64,000 nucleotides of DNA from Chrysopilus asiliformis (lineage: Eukaryota; Arthropoda; Insecta; Diptera; Rhagionidae), in assembly GCA_964034945.1 (NCBI GenBank), contig OZ035962.1:18834530-18898529 (forward strand), given 5' to 3'. The notes beneath the pieces were generated by a model that saw only the letters and a program-made list of their open reading frames with translations, was not told where the DNA came from and did no database searches. A program made the position numbers and the translations under genes. Shown in pieces: positions 1 to 12,184 of the stretch (its first letter is position 1; each line of letters opens with the position of its first letter).

Positions 1-3000
1 ACGAGAAAATGAAAACATGAAACGAAACAGAGTAAAATCCCTCATATCTTTTCGCAATCGTCCTTGTTTCGTCTTTGGTTGACTGCGTTGTTTATCTCTT
101 TAATTTCTTTTTGCCACACCAAAGCCGTCTTCGTCTGACTAATTTGATTATGAACACCAGCAAAAGCTGTACACTGAGAACGAATAGAAACTAAAATTTT
201 TCTCGACCGCTTTTGAAATAAAGGTCGCCGAGCTTTAAGCTTTTGTAGATCGTGGTCAATTTTTCGTGTCCTTTTGTTTTTCACGATTGAAATAACTTAG
301 TGTTTCATCTATGATAAACGTAAAATTCAAAACAAATAAAATTTCCTACATTTCTTGATTTAACGGTTTCTACATACCTTTAGCGGTTCTTGAGTAATTT
401 CGAAAAATGTTATTTTCACATATTGTTTCCGAAACTCTAAATATTGCAGACGAAAGTTTTGTGTTGACCACGACTGAGATTTTTGTTAAATAAGCTAGAG
501 TATTGTGCGACACAGGATGGTTTTTTTTTTGTATTTATTTTCTGATGGTAGCCTTCCATGAAATTAAATTTTCACCATTGAAAAGAACTGCCACAAATCT
601 TGTTAATATTTCCCCTGACAATGAAGCATTTTTAATTGAGGATATTAAACATTAAAAAGGATAGAAGAAAATTATGTTGAATTAAGGCCACCAACTAGAA
701 GGGATTTTCTCTTCTCGTAGCAAAGAAAAAATTTTATGGTACAACTGTGAGATTATTATAATCTTTAACAAACGATGAACATTTAGAGGCGTATATTAAG
801 TTGACATAATTAATGTGGTATTATTTAAATAGTATTTAATTTGACTACGATAACATTTTTATAACTTTTGTTATCTTTTTCAATGGAAACCCCCGTTTCA
901 AATTCAAAATTACACATAAGACGCGCATATTTTTGACAGTTACTGGTTCGTAAGTAATTGTGGCTTAATGCTAGGAAAAACAGGGACTTTAGATGTATTT
1001 TAGTTTATGTTTGTTTCCTCGTTCAGTTCTGATGGCAAAGAACTTAGGCTGCAAGACCGAGATTGATTTGAAACCCACTCGAAAGGAGTAGGGATGTAGT
1101 TGCCGCTTGCTCTTAACAGCATCATCGGTGTAGACTGCTATTACGACCCCTGCTGTTAATGGGTTGCAACAAATGTTGCAATCCATCCATTACAAATGTA
1201 GTTAATGTAAAACTGCAGGTGCCAGGGATGAAAATCGGTTGGTGAACCTCAATTGCGGAGGACCTGTTCCACTTTGGGATGTGGTCTCATTCAATAATAG
1301 TTGTCGCTTGGTCAATAATCATAAATTCAATAAACTACAGAAAAAAGCAGACACTAAATCTACTTGTTGTCGATAAATAACAAGAAGTGATCGATATATT
1401 CGCCGTCCATACCGCCACAAATCAAGAATTTATCCTTATTTAAAGTTCCATACTCCACCACTTTAAGGAAAATCTATCTTTCTCATGATACCTCGTTTTT
1501 CAACTTAACGAACTCAATCCTTTAGCGGGTTATAAATTGACCGAGTCAAGTTCTTCAAAGTGAAATATTGTTGTGATGCAAGTTTTCTATAGCACAATTG
1601 ATGCTGTGGTCACACACGAGCGGACAAAAGTTATAGAGTATTTTTAGATAAAAAAAATTGCTTGCACACCCGACGTATGTAGTTTGTATTTACATGACTT
1701 TTAAAATATAAGGATGTTCAGGTGTGATTGCAAAAAATATATGACCAACAATTACAAGTAATTCACTAACTTCCATCATAACCAGGGTGACCATACGTTC
1801 TGATTTGGCTGGGACAGTCCCGGAAAATTCATATAGTAAAGGAAAATTCATTCAATTAACAAACACTTCTTTTGGAAAATTTTTGTGAATTTGATTTTTA
1901 GGTGTAGAATTTTATTAATCACTGTTGGTAATGCCAAAAGTAGTTTCAATTGACAAATTTTTTCAACTATCAACCTTGGATAGTTGACAGACATAATAAG
2001 GGCCTTAAATGGTGGTAGCTTTCGATTAAAATAAAGAATGTTTTTTGTCGGTTCGACATAACTCCATAAATAAGGATCTATGAAATTCTTTATTTTTTTT
2101 ATATGGAGATAAAAAGATTTTAAAAAATCGAGTATTTCTTTTTGCCAACAAATTCGTCCTTCAGATAATTGTACGACTATATTTGCTTATTGTATGGATT
2201 TTCTTTGGAACAAGGCGAATTTTTACAAGTCTGGGCATGCAAATAAACAGCCACAAAACCTCAGGACATCAAAGCATTCGTGGGGCTTCGGCTAAGCTTT
2301 ATTGAAGTAACAAATTTGATAAAAGCAAAAATCTCGATAAGCCGCTTCTATACACTCTAAGAGATAACGTACAGAAGGAAAAGAAAGGACCTTCCATTCT
2401 AATCCCAGCCAATAGACGCAATTACATCTTCTCCGGGTAAGGATTAGTCCCAACAACAATAACAAGCATTAAAGTTAGACCATCTATCTCTATAGTTAGC
2501 AATTCTATGCTAGCCGGGATAATCACTCCCAGTTCCAGTTTCAACAACATCGCCAAGTTTAAAATACTGTTTAGTATTATTGCTTCCTGTGAGGACTAGG
2601 GTTTTAACGATATTGTCGTAATAAGCCCTTTGAGGTGGTTGCCCTGCTAGAAGCTTCAAGCGTTTGGTATATCTCGCTTCTTGGAATGAGCGGCAGGAGG
2701 GCGAAACGCTTAAGAATCTCATAAATCCATGAAAATATGCTGAAATGAAATGAAAATATTCTTCTAATCGCGTATGGATCTGCTAAAGCATTTTCATATT
2801 TTTCTTAAATACTCAACTGTTTTTAAAACAAAAAAAAACCGAAAACGAAACGCTGCAGAGTAGACACCCTTACCAAGTGATTAAAGGAAATTTTCATAAC
2901 AACATTAACTCATGGGCAACAGGAGGAATTCTGCATTGGTTCAGGGAGGAAACCCGAAAAAATACTAAAGGGAAGCAGGATGGAAGCTTTGTTTCTAACC

Positions 3001-3752
3001 GTTCGAGCTACAGGAATTATAAATTGGTTCTCAATGTACGAGCGTGCTTGCTAATAAATGGTGAACGACGGAAAAAATAAGGAAATCACCCCAAATTATG
3101 ATGGGTTGCATGAGGTTCCTGATGGAATTTATTCATCGGATAATTAAATATTCTTTAACAAAACACCAGGCAACATTGAATTCTATCATTGGAAAGTTTA
3201 GGCGTATACCAGAGCCAATGGCGTCGTTTTCCTTTCCATTCAAATTGCCGTCATTTTATGTATAAATAATCGCTTATTATTACAAGCATAAAACATCGCG
3301 AGTACGTGTTGAATGGAGTACTTTCTGCTGCTTGGAATCTTGATGCTAAACTTTTGGCATTTGAATTAAGATTCTCGAGATCTCCAAGACAAACGATTTG
3401 CGTTTTTTTCTGGTGTTTCTTGGTGACAGGATTGGATTTTGTCAAGCGAATCCAATTTAATTCTTTTTTTGAGTGTTGGATTTCATTCGTGGTTCATGTA
3501 ACGCAGATAATAATTCATTTCATGATATTAAATTAAAGATAATAACAAAATAATTAATAAAATTTGATTGCGTTTTGGTTTGACTCGTTTTATTGTTCAT
3601 TGAATGTGTGAAGTACACCGCCAAAACTTTGTAGTCTATCTTATCTTTATTACATGTTTTCTTCACTTTTGAGAACAAGAAAATATATGTATTTGTAGAT
3701 TTTTTTTAAATTAAAAAAAAATGTATCCACTTTTTAAAATTTTTTACATTTA
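1..3752. other. Unassigned AT-rich DNA
   Basis: No gene could be supported here. Short open frames occur on both strands but show no recognisable domain. Around 1784-1835 there is a stretch reading GGGTGACCATACG followed by GGGACAGTCCCGG. It resembles the end of a dispersed repeat seen again near 28.0, 41.4, 59.2 and 60.8 kb. A weakly coding-like stretch on the minus strand at 2400-2722 is listed separately. Nothing else was recognised. Confidence 0.5.
2510..2722 (-). pseudogene. Unidentified coding-like relic
   Basis: The minus strand has a 70-codon open frame that is richer in G and C than its surroundings. Its product would include the words LKLLAGQPPQRAYY and KLGDVVETGTGSDYPG. Just past its stop, a frame displaced by one base stays open for about 30 more codons, to about 2420, as would be expected of an old coding region with one indel. 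No family was recognised and no start, splice or poly-A signal supports it. It could be chance or a decayed transposon exon. Confidence 0.2.
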
Positions 3753-3966
3753 GGCACATGGCACACCGAATTCGAATTCCAAAGTTCAAGTTTACCACGC
3801 GATCTTATATCATATGTCATCTACATGAGCTCTAATTTTGTATTACGTAAGAATGCGGTCTCCGCAAAATTAGAGCTCATGTAGATGACATATGATATAA
3901 GATCGCGTGATAAATTTGAACTTTTTCGCAATGCGGTGCGAATTCGCATTCGGTGTGTCAAGTGCC
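3753..3966. mobile_element. MITE, 214 bp, TA target site
   Basis: Inverted-repeat element with ends GGCAC / GTGCC, each flanked by TA (3751-3752 and 3967-3968). The inner 43 bp of the arms (CGCGATCTTATATC... and its complement) are a perfect match around a loop of about 24 bases. The outer arms are diverged and the right arm carries about 18 extra bases. TA duplication fits a Tc1/mariner-type origin, but TA is its own complement, so the evidence is weak. No coding capacity. Confidence 0.7.
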
Positions 3967-4230
3967 TAATAATGTAAATTTACTCCACCTCATGCGTAAA
4001 ACTACTCCATTAAATTAAGTTTTACGTCTACAAATGTGCAAAATTACGATTTTGTTGAAAATAAACATTTTTCAGTGAAGTTAGAAGTCCGAACTGTGAT
4101 CGAGGCAACAGGTTCTACAAAATATGAAGACTAATAAATAAAAAAATTGTGAAAAAGTCCAAATTTCTTGAGCAAATCAAAAATAACTTTGAAAAAAAAA
4201 ATAACTCAAAAACCCTCCGAATATCTTTAA

Positions 4231-4797
4231 ACATAACAAAAGCTATAATTGCCAATCTGGCAATTATTGAAAACCCATATGGTGATTTAAGTGAACAGCG
4301 AACAGTTGTATCAAAGTTCCACTTTGAAGTCAAATTTTCCAAAAAGATTTTTTAAAATTTATTCCAATCGGATTTTCATGTATGGGAGTTTTATGTAGAA
4401 TAATATCCTAAATAACTTTTGTTCTTGGACTTTTTTGATAAAATTCACCGTTTTTGAGATATTCAGAAAAAAAGTTTTCGTTCGTATGGGGGGTACCCCC
4501 CTAATGGTCCATTTTTGCCCATTAACGAACTTAGCCTCACATTTTACGAAAAACGGATATGTGCAAAATTTCAAGTCTCTAGCTCAATCCGTGCGCCCGC
4601 AATCCGCGCCACAGACAGGCGGACAGACAGACAGACAGACAGACGGACAGACAGACGGACGGACATGCCAAATTCAACTTTTTTTATCATTCTAAACACA
4701 ATGGTGTAATTCATTTTTTTGTGTGATGACGGGATCTTGACGTTACAAACGGTAAGGCAAATCTAATATACCCTTTGGTTTCACCATACGGGTATAA
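4231..4797 (+). mobile_element. GTCY-array element, subfamily A, copy 1
   Basis: Begins ACATAACAAAAGC, followed by the hairpin ATTGCCA-ATC-TGGCAAT, and ends TATACCC...GGGTATAA, itself a 7-bp stem hairpin. A sub-terminal inverted repeat pairs CCC(A/G)TATGGTG near the start with CACCATACGGG near the end. A short RGAC array (GACAGACGG repeats) lies at about 4613-4665. The same structure recurs at 30671, 31225, 39403, 60150 and 62932. The layout (proto-microsatellite plus TATACCC hairpin end) matches what is described for dipteran mini-me/DINE-like Helitron relatives. It encodes nothing. Confidence 0.75.
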
Positions 4798-4835
4798 AAA
4801 TTGAAACTTTTAAATCGTAAGAGTAAGATTTTTTT

Positions 4836-5536
4836 ACTCTATATGATATATCATATAGGAGTATATTAGATTTAGTATACCGTTTGTAACGCATCGTACC
4901 AATCGTCTGACACAAAAATGAACTACACCAGGGTGTCTGGGATGACAAAAGATTTTGATTTCCGCATGTCCGTCCGTCTGTCTTTCCGTCGGTCTGTCTG
5001 TCCGTCTGCCTATCTGTCTGTCTGTCCGTGAACACCATAACTTTCCAAAGGATTAAGCTGGAGACTTGAAATTTTCTGTAGTTACGTTTCTCGCAAATGA
5101 CTGCCCTAAGTTCTTGAACAGGCAAAATCGGAACATTCCTTCCTCCCTCCCACATACAAATGAAACCTTTTTTTGTAATTTTCTCGAAAACGGTGAGTAA
5201 GATTGAAAAACTTATGAAGACTTAATGTGTTTAGAATAGGATTTTACATATCTCACCAATACATCAAAATCCAATCGGTTTCTCCCCACTCGCATACAGA
5301 TGGAATACTTTTTTCCTGTTTTCTCGAAAATTTTGCATCGTATCGAAAAATTTATAAAGATCGAATGTGTTTAGAATATGATTTTATATAACTGTTCCAT
5401 ACATCAAAATGTAATCGGACCACTCCTTTCCCCCTCTCGAATACAAATGATTTTTTGTTAAATTAACATTTTGTCTGTCATCATATAGAGTATTTGACGA
5501 TTAGTCCCTGGCAATTGTAGCTTTTTTATGTTTTTC
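4836..5536 (-). mobile_element. GTCY-array element, subfamily B, copy 1
   Basis: Related to subfamily A but in the opposite orientation. It opens at the left with ACTCTATATGATATATCAT and GTATACCGTTTGTAACGC (the complement of A's right end). Next comes a GTCY array at about 4970-5027, then GAACACCATAACTTT and CTCGAAAACGGTGAGT. It ends CTGGCAATTGTAGC with TTATG, matching the complement of A's left end. It sits about 40 bp from copy A1, hairpin end to hairpin end. Other B copies are at 47226 and 50515. No coding potential. Confidence 0.7.
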
Positions 5537-5585
5537 ATATTGTTTTTCTCTGTCAGTTAACCTTCTCGTCGTTATTATTCCAGTG

Positions 5586-5811
5586 CAGTAATCCCTCCAA
5601 CTGCGCGGTAGATACGTTCCACGAAAAGAGAGCGCAAACCACTTTGTATGAAATTTTGGGGTTAGAAACATGTTTTTTTAAACGAAAATTGTAAAAAAAA
5701 ACTGTGCAGCTGCGAAATTTTTACCGCGCAGTTCGAAATTTTGGTATTAAATACTTAACCGCGCAGTAAGAAACCGCGCAGTAAAAAACCGCGCAGTGGG
5801 AGGGATTACTG
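5586..5811. mobile_element. pogo/Tigger-like MITE, 226 bp
   Basis: Terminal inverted repeats of 24 bp with one mismatch: left end CAGTAATCCCTCCAACTG, right end CAGTGGGAGGGATTACTG. A TA follows the right end; the left flank is TG, perhaps a mutated TA. The right half has four spaced copies of ACCGCGCAGT, which is also the inner part of the TIR. CAGT-starting ends and TA targets are typical of the pogo/Tigger branch of the Tc1/mariner superfamily. Non-coding. Confidence 0.7.
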
Positions 5812-5824
5812 TAGTTCTAGCTAA

Positions 5825-6180
5825 ATACATAGTCATTCCCACACATATATAATTACCTTTGAGATATCGTTCCTGTATTTTGAACCGAGAATCAGATTCA
5901 GAAAATTTAAGGAAATTGTTACAGGACCTTCCGTTATCCTTACAGACTTTTTAACTGAATCAGCGACCCCAAACACGCCCAGGTGAGATTTTTTTGCGGA
6001 AAATTTGTGTAACATCCTTAATGGATCTTTTGTTATCCGTATAAGTATTATGTGGTGAAAATATTGTATCGTCAACGGAGTTACGTATGTGTGCAAAATT
6101 TCAAGTCAATCGGATCCGTCAATCGGATCTGTGGGTCAAAATTAGATTAATAGATATTTTATGTACAGCCCATAATTAGG
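5825..6180 (-). repeat. Relic related to the GTCY elements (subfamily C)
   Basis: Contains ACGTATGTGTGCAAAATTTC, then TCAATCGGATC, then GGGTCAAAATTAGATTAA, words typical of the unique parts of GTCY elements. Similar text, inverted, occurs at 28141-28440, where a short CTGT array survives. There is no array here. Ends are not defined. Confidence 0.4.
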
Positions 6181-7587
6181 TCTAAAAGGGTAAATTGGGA
6201 GAGCCAAAAGACGAATTAATGACATACACTATGTGACATAATCTTTATTTATTATATTAATAGAACATGTGTCTAAATAAGAGTCATATGATAAGTAAAT
6301 CAATAGTCCCAACACGTCAACGTTAAAATTTGATCACGTATAATTACATAACGCCAAACGTTCTAAAGGAGCATAATCATCTGTTGCACAATATGTCGTT
6401 GCTTCCCACACACCACAATTTCGTGGCCTATAATCAGTTCTGTCACGAATCGAAAACTCAATTGAAGTTCTGTCGAAGGATTCATATTTCTATTCGAGAG
6501 TAATTATTTTATTACATTGTTTAATTGCAACCTAATGCCCACGTTCTTACATATTTATGTATAAATTGTATACATTAACATACCACAATTTCACTTGCGT
6601 AATGGAATTTTTTTTTTCTTGGTTGCTGTTGGGTAGAAAATTGTCATTTTTGCCTCATTTTCTCAGATTAATAATAGAATAGACAATTTAAATAAATTTC
6701 AGACAACAATTCAAAATGAAAGAGGCGTCGAGAGTCTGTCACCAGATAAATCGATTTAATTTCATATTATTTGACATAATGTGCCATCAAATGGGAGTGG
6801 TATTTTAGGTTTCAACTACTAACCATCTATCAAACAAAACAAAAACCTCAAACTAATGGATAGTAAAATTGAAATATACTAACTAGCCGACTTATAACAA
6901 AAATACTCATCAGCATTGACCAAAGTCTGTTATTTTATCCTGAAAAAAAAAACAAATCCAAAGGATATCATGACCCTTAACAAATGAACCAAGGGCGGAT
7001 TACTGTCCAATAAGAGTTGCCACATGGAACTTCCTTCCCAATAAAAAATAGATACTTCACAAAAATTGAGGAAAATTTATGTTTTTGGGATTTCTGGGTA
7101 CGTAACTTTATACAGGGACAATAAATGTTAATTTTGTGGGTGGAATATTTGATTGATAAATATACTGGCTGCCAGTTTAGAGGCGGTTGAGCTTTATTGA
7201 GAATTTATATCGACTAAATGTAATGAGCCGAAGACCACACAAATTTTATGGTATTTGTCCATTTGTATTTTCTGCCCGATGTTTTTTATTGTTTATCATG
7301 AAATAATAAGAACCATTTTTTTATAATAAACGTATGTGGCGTTCGTTTACGGTTAATCCTAATCAATAATTTTGTAAAATCACCTTCACTTATTTTTTTG
7401 TTATACAAAATAAATCGTGAAAACTTTACCTCTCAAGCTCAGGTAAAATTTGGTTAGCGAAAAAAAATCTTGATGTAATAAATTTAATAAATAAATTTTC
7501 TATAAGCCGCGGGTCAATTTATTCCGGAAATATGTTCAACAAATTAAATTTCCTAAATTCATGTCTTTAAAAATGTTCATCTCTTTC
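6181..7587. other. Unassigned AT-rich DNA
   Basis: No gene, RNA or element with definable ends was seen. Homopolymer-rich, with many short stops in all frames. Confidence 0.5.
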
Positions 7588-7745
7588 AGGGCCCATAGAC
7601 GGGCAACTTTGTACGTCTGTGGCCAAGTTGGCGGTTGGTTTTTCATGTTGTCGACGAGGTTGGTGTAAAATCAATCGTCTGTGGTAAAAACTACCAACCA
7701 GGTTGGCAACCAGGTTGGCAACAAAGTTGGCCGTCTATGGGCCCT
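7588..7745. mobile_element. MITE, 158 bp
   Basis: Terminal inverted repeats AGGGCCCATAGACGG / CCGTCTATGGGCCCT continue inward with CAACTTTGT on both sides. Inside the right half the word ACCAGGTTGGCA repeats. No clear target-site duplication was found, so the superfamily is not assigned. Non-coding. Confidence 0.65.
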
Positions 7746-7770
7746 TTTTAGCAATATTGAACGTTTAGCT

Positions 7771-8041
7771 CAGGGGTCGGCAATAGGCGGCCAAAGGACA
7801 AGAAATGTCATTTCTTTCACTAAACTATTCAAGTATTAAATTGTATCTATTATTATTATTATTATGAAACTTTATAATTTATTTTATATTATATTCAATA
7901 ATTTACCTTAAACGGCTTAAACTGTTTTTTTTAATACAAAAATTAATAAATTTATTAACTAATGTTTAAGTTTTTTTTGGACCTTTTACATTTTTTTTTC
8001 AAATTATCCGGAACTCCATAGAAACTAATTGTCGACCCCTG
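7771..8041. mobile_element. hAT-like MITE, 271 bp
   Basis: Ends CAGGGGTCGGCAA / TTGTCGACCCCTG, the CAGGG-type terminus of hAT elements. Flanks GTTTAGCT (7763-7770) and TTTAAGCT (8042-8049) agree at 6 of 8 positions, consistent with a decayed 8-bp duplication. The centre is AT-rich and non-coding. Its right flank touches the next hAT element, with only about 20 bp between them. Confidence 0.65.
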
Positions 8042-8062
8042 TTTAAGCTATTCAATTTTGCT

Positions 8063-9503
8063 CAGGGATGGCAAACGAAAAAAATCGTAACGCTATATAT
8101 TTTGTTATGTAACGAAATTCAAATTATATTTCGTTACGTTATTTCGTTTTGTAACGACAAAAACTTCATTTCGTTACGTTATAACGTTATTATTTCGTTA
8201 CACATTGTATTGAAACTAAAAACTAAAAAAAAATCGCACTTTACTAATGGTTTTTTTTATCACAAAGTAATTCTGTTCAGTTTATATGTATAAAAATAAA
8301 TTCTATAACAAAAATTAATATAAAATAATAGTTGCGTTTTTTTAATGTTCAGAAGCAGTTCAGAACAAGCTTTCCATACAAAATCCTGCACCACCTTTTC
8401 ATCTCGGACAGCGTTTGGAACAAAGGGAAATTTTGTACGGTAATGTACGGTAATGAAATGCTGCTAACTTCAACATAATATATCTGATATTTTATTTTCA
8501 ATTGAGTGGTTAGTTAGTTCTGTTAGACAGCTAAACAATTTTAAACATGGGAGGTAGCAAATCGGGAGTATAGCAAGAAAATATAACAGCAACGGCCTAC
8601 TGATGTAACCAGCGTGAAGTTAGTTGCGATTGAACTCGATGAGATTTCTCACTTACTCTGGATCGTTTTTTTAATGTTTACTGTTCTAGAAAAAAACTAA
8701 AATAGCGATTCTTAAGTTAAAATATCATTAAAAAACTTAAAAGAAAAAAAATCGTATAAAAGTTTTGATCGTTAAAAAAAATTTGCCTGACAAAAACGAC
8801 ATTTTTTGTGTCAATATCAAAGATATTGAATTTTAGGCTATTTTGACGTCGCTGATTCTGTGTCGGATTTTGCTTTCACCAGATTCACTCTACTTCTGGA
8901 GATACAAAAAAGAAAATATTTTTGACACCAAAAAAGTTGCTTAACACGTTCACTGCCAAATCAAATTTGTTGTGTGTACGCTATTTGCCATAAAGTATAA
9001 AAAATTAAAGTGTGGGATTTTGTGTGCATGTATTAAATTAAATTCATATATACAATTTCTCCATTGTTAAACTAAAAATCAGAGTCTAACTCGCCACGCC
9101 ACACAAATTAAATTAGCTCATAAAAATCATACGCCAATTACGAGTATACTCGTAGTTGGCAGTTAGCGTGTTAAAAGGTTTTTTTTATGTATCTCCAGAA
9201 ATAGACTGAATCTGGCCAAAACAAAGTCCGATTTATAATCAAAATATGATTAAAACACTACACCAATATTTTTAATTATATTTTATGCAGGTGGTAGGTG
9301 TGTGGGGAACACTTCATAAAAAAATAATAAAAAATAAAGCAAAAATAAATAAATAACGAAAAAACGAAATCATTTTTTCCGGTTTTCGTTACGTTTTTCA
9401 TTATTGTATCGGAATTAAGTTTATATAACGTTATAACGCAATTTTGTGGAAAAAACCGGATAATCGTTATTTCGTTACGTTACGATAACATTTCCCATCC
9501 CTG
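8063..9503 (+). mobile_element. Non-autonomous hAT element, copy A (1441 bp)
   Basis: Begins CAGGGATGGCAAACG and ends CATTTCCCATCCCTG. The 8-bp target duplication ATTTTGCT is perfect (8055-8062 and 9504-9511), which fixes the hAT assignment and both ends. Both termini are packed with the words TAACGAAAT and CGTAACG, which likely act as sub-terminal transposase-binding repeats. No transposase frame remains. A second, inverted copy lies at 35997-37524 and shares the nested element at 8945-9170, so the nested insertion predates spread of this subfamily. Confidence 0.9.
8945..9170. mobile_element. Nested piggyBac-like MITE in hAT copy A
   Basis: Flanked on both sides by TTAA (8941-8944 and 9171-9174). 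The ends CACGTTCACTGCCAA / TTGGCAGTTAGCGTG are inverted repeats. TTAA target sites are the signature of piggyBac-type elements. Near the right end is the 16-bp palindrome TACGAGTATACTCGTA. Non-coding. The equivalent insertion in hAT copy B is 36156-36399. Confidence 0.75.
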
Positions 9504-9511
9504 ATTTTGCT

Positions 9512-10618
9512 ATTAAAGTTAATATTTTAATAAAAAAAGAAAACATTAATTTCAAATCCATTAAATTCCAATAAAAACCCAAACGTTTTCATTAACTTAA
9601 CCTCAATGTTCGTTATAACACAAACACATATGAATCCAAAAGTATTTACCATATGGGGTCTGCGATAAAAACAAACTTGAAAATAGGATCTATACAAAGC
9701 CACAGTGAAAAATAAAAAGATAAAAGCATAAATAAATTTCCATTTTTCAGTAGACCCGAATTCGTCTAAGCCTTTATTAACCTTTATTAATGTAGGTCTC
9801 TTATACAATATATTAGAGAATTTTGTGAATATGTAAGAATAGAAATGTAAAATTCCGGAAACTAAGCCAAACAAAACGGATTTTATATGACTAGGGCATA
9901 AATTCTATAAGAGATATTCATAAAGACATTTTTTTTTTGCATAAGTTCTCGAAATAAAAAAAAAGTTCAAAAATATTTCTACTGGGAGTATCTACAAAAA
10001 TCTTGAAAATGCAAAATTTTAAATATTATATAAGAATATTCGCAGAAAGCTACGAAAGCTTTAGAAAAGTTGACCATATTGTTCTTACGAACAGTCTTAT
10101 TCAAAAACAATTCAATTAGCATGGAATACTTACGCCAAGTTTTGATTACCGATTTTTTATCCCATGAAATATCTCACCGGAATGAGATTTATTTGACAGC
10201 TGGGAAGAGATTTTTTATGGAATAATATTTCTTCACATGCCTTTGAAGTGAAAACGACTTTATTGCAATGAAAACATGAAATTTAAGAAGCAAAAAATAA
10301 CAAGCGGAAATAAAAAGTCCTGAATATTATGTAAATCTTCTACCAAAGCTTTTACAATTAAGTTGCTTGTAAAAGTTACCTATTTTCGGGAAATAAAAAA
10401 AAATCCGGGAAATTTCAGTAGTGAAACCTTTTATGGAATTTTTTGAAAAATTTTAAATATTGTCAGAAGTTGGTTACTTCTTGTTGTATGACATAGGATT
10501 GTCCAATCATTTATCTACGTTCCCGCCCAAGTTTTTTTCTGTGTATTAAAAACTATTTTTGCACAAAATCTTATAAATTGTTTTTAAACAAAAATTCCTG
10601 CACAAATTTTTTTTTCTC
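9512..10618. other. Unassigned AT-rich DNA
   Basis: No recognisable gene or repeat end. The minus strand has a 115-codon open frame at 9527-9874, but its hydrophobic, low-complexity product and the AT-rich setting suggest chance. Confidence 0.5.
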
Positions 10619-10876
10619 TATATGGAGCGTTAAAAGCTAGAGTGCACCAAGCCACATAATCGAGTTTTGGAAGCTTTTCCACTTTTGTACTAGTATTGAC
10701 TGTAAATTTTTGGAAAAAAAAATTTCTGTGGACTTTATTACTCAATGTTGAAATGTTCTTTTGGGCATCCAAACATTTTTATCTAAAAACTCGCTCACAA
10801 TAGTGATTCAAACACAAAAAAATTCACGATTTCGACATGTGGGTTGGTCCACTCTAACTTTTAACGCCTCATATAT
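10619..10876. mobile_element. TA-flanked MITE, copy 1 (GCGTTAAAAGC family)
   Basis: Left end GGAGCGTTAAAAGCTAGAGT, right end inverted (AACTTTTAACGCCTCATATA). A second copy at 43152-43411 matches along the whole length, including the inner word CACGATTTCGACATGTGGG. The flanks are TATA-rich, consistent with TA targets. Non-coding. Confidence 0.75.
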
Positions 10877-11157
10877 CCTCAGTGCTGGCAGCACCTTTCT
10901 CCAAATCAGAGAAAGCCGTTGCAGTTAAGCCGCATCTACTTCCTACATGAGTCACCGATGCAGCCATTTTGCTTACAGGAGTCATTGTGTTGAGTACGCA
11001 ATGTGATACTAAAAGGATTCAACAAAGTCGAACTAGGTTTTAGAGCAATATTACTTGTATCGGGTTGCCATTTGAGAACATAGAGCCGAGGTGCACGTAC
11101 ACAAAGCAAAACGACCAGAGTCACACAAGAAACCGTACCAAATTGAAGCTATTGGAC

Positions 11158-12028
11158 CAGCGTTTCTCAACCTTTCAGTATTCGCGGCCCAATTTTCAAT
11201 CAAAATTGTCATCGCGCCCCCCTGCATACAATAAAATGTATACAATAATAACGTAATTTGAGTATTTTGGCGCTAAACCTACACTACTACCCTAATTTTA
11301 AACACAAATTACCAAGAAAACAGTAATTTATTGACATTTGGCAACACCGATCCTCAGCGTTGACAAAACAAGAATCCGGTGCCTTTTTATTGCTCTTGCG
11401 TCATTTTTGCGGTTTCGCGAGAAGTTGATTTAACCCTGAAATCACAATGAACGCGAAACTGGTGCAGAAACTGTCACTTAAAAGTTTGGTTCCCACAAAT
11501 TGCTACAACGTAACCACAACGCAAAAGTTTGCAAACTTCTAACTTTGCCGCAGAATTCTGCGTTGACAGTTCATAAAGTGAGGTTGGAAAAATGTCGTTC
11601 GAGGAAAAATTGATAGCCTTAGTGCAATAAGATACAAATAATAAAGATAAAGACCAACAAAGCAAATTATCGCTTCAAAATTATCCATTTTTGTGATTTT
11701 TCCAAGTTTATACCACTTTATATTATGTCACTTGTACTACTTCACGAGCTGCCATTGTGCTTTGCCGCTAGAATTTTGCACTGCTTGACAGTTCAGAGCG
11801 TTGTAGTTGCGTTGGTTTCGCGCTGGTTTCGCGTTCATTGTGCTCCAAGCGTAACTTAATAAGTTAATTATTAAATATTATGTCGAAATGTATTTTGTTT
11901 TGTATGTGGGTATGTACTTTCCTTTCAGTCAATTAATAAACTTTTTTAAATATTTTGTCTTGGATATGCGCGCGCCCCCCCTTAAATGTACTCACAGGTT
12001 GAGAATCCCCACAGGTTGAGAATCGCTG
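11158..12028. mobile_element. hAT-like element, 871 bp, with a nested MITE
   Basis: Left end CAGCGTTTCTCAACCT; the right end reads AGGTTGAGAATCGCTG. The 8-bp target duplication TATTGGAC is perfect (11150-11157 and 12029-12036). Next to the right end, CACAGGTTGAGAATC is present twice in tandem. The middle (about 11433-11852) is another MITE inserted into it. No transposase frame survives. Confidence 0.88.
11433..11852. mobile_element. MITE nested in the hAT (CAATGAACGC family, copy 1)
   Basis: Inverted ends ACCCTGAAATCACAATGAAC and GTTCATTGTGCTCCAAG. It matches the element at 31923-32355 (shared inner words CTTTGTTGGTC, GACATAATATAAAGTGG and their complements), though more diverged. A TTA lies at the left flank (11430-11432). 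The right boundary is approximate. Confidence 0.65.
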
Positions 12029-12184
12029 TATTGGACCATTATTTACTGCTTTCAGACTTTGTAGTGACAAAGTTTTGGCTGCAGTTGCGAAGTTTTCTAT
12101 CCAGTGTTACTTGGGCGCATAGTACGAAATGGTTGCTTCGTGACTTGTCACAAAAACCTGTTGCAAATCCGTTATTTGGTGTTA

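Noticed and set aside
3306..3536. 76-codon plus-strand frame
   Set aside because: Overlapped by an open frame on the other strand; no motif or regulatory context.
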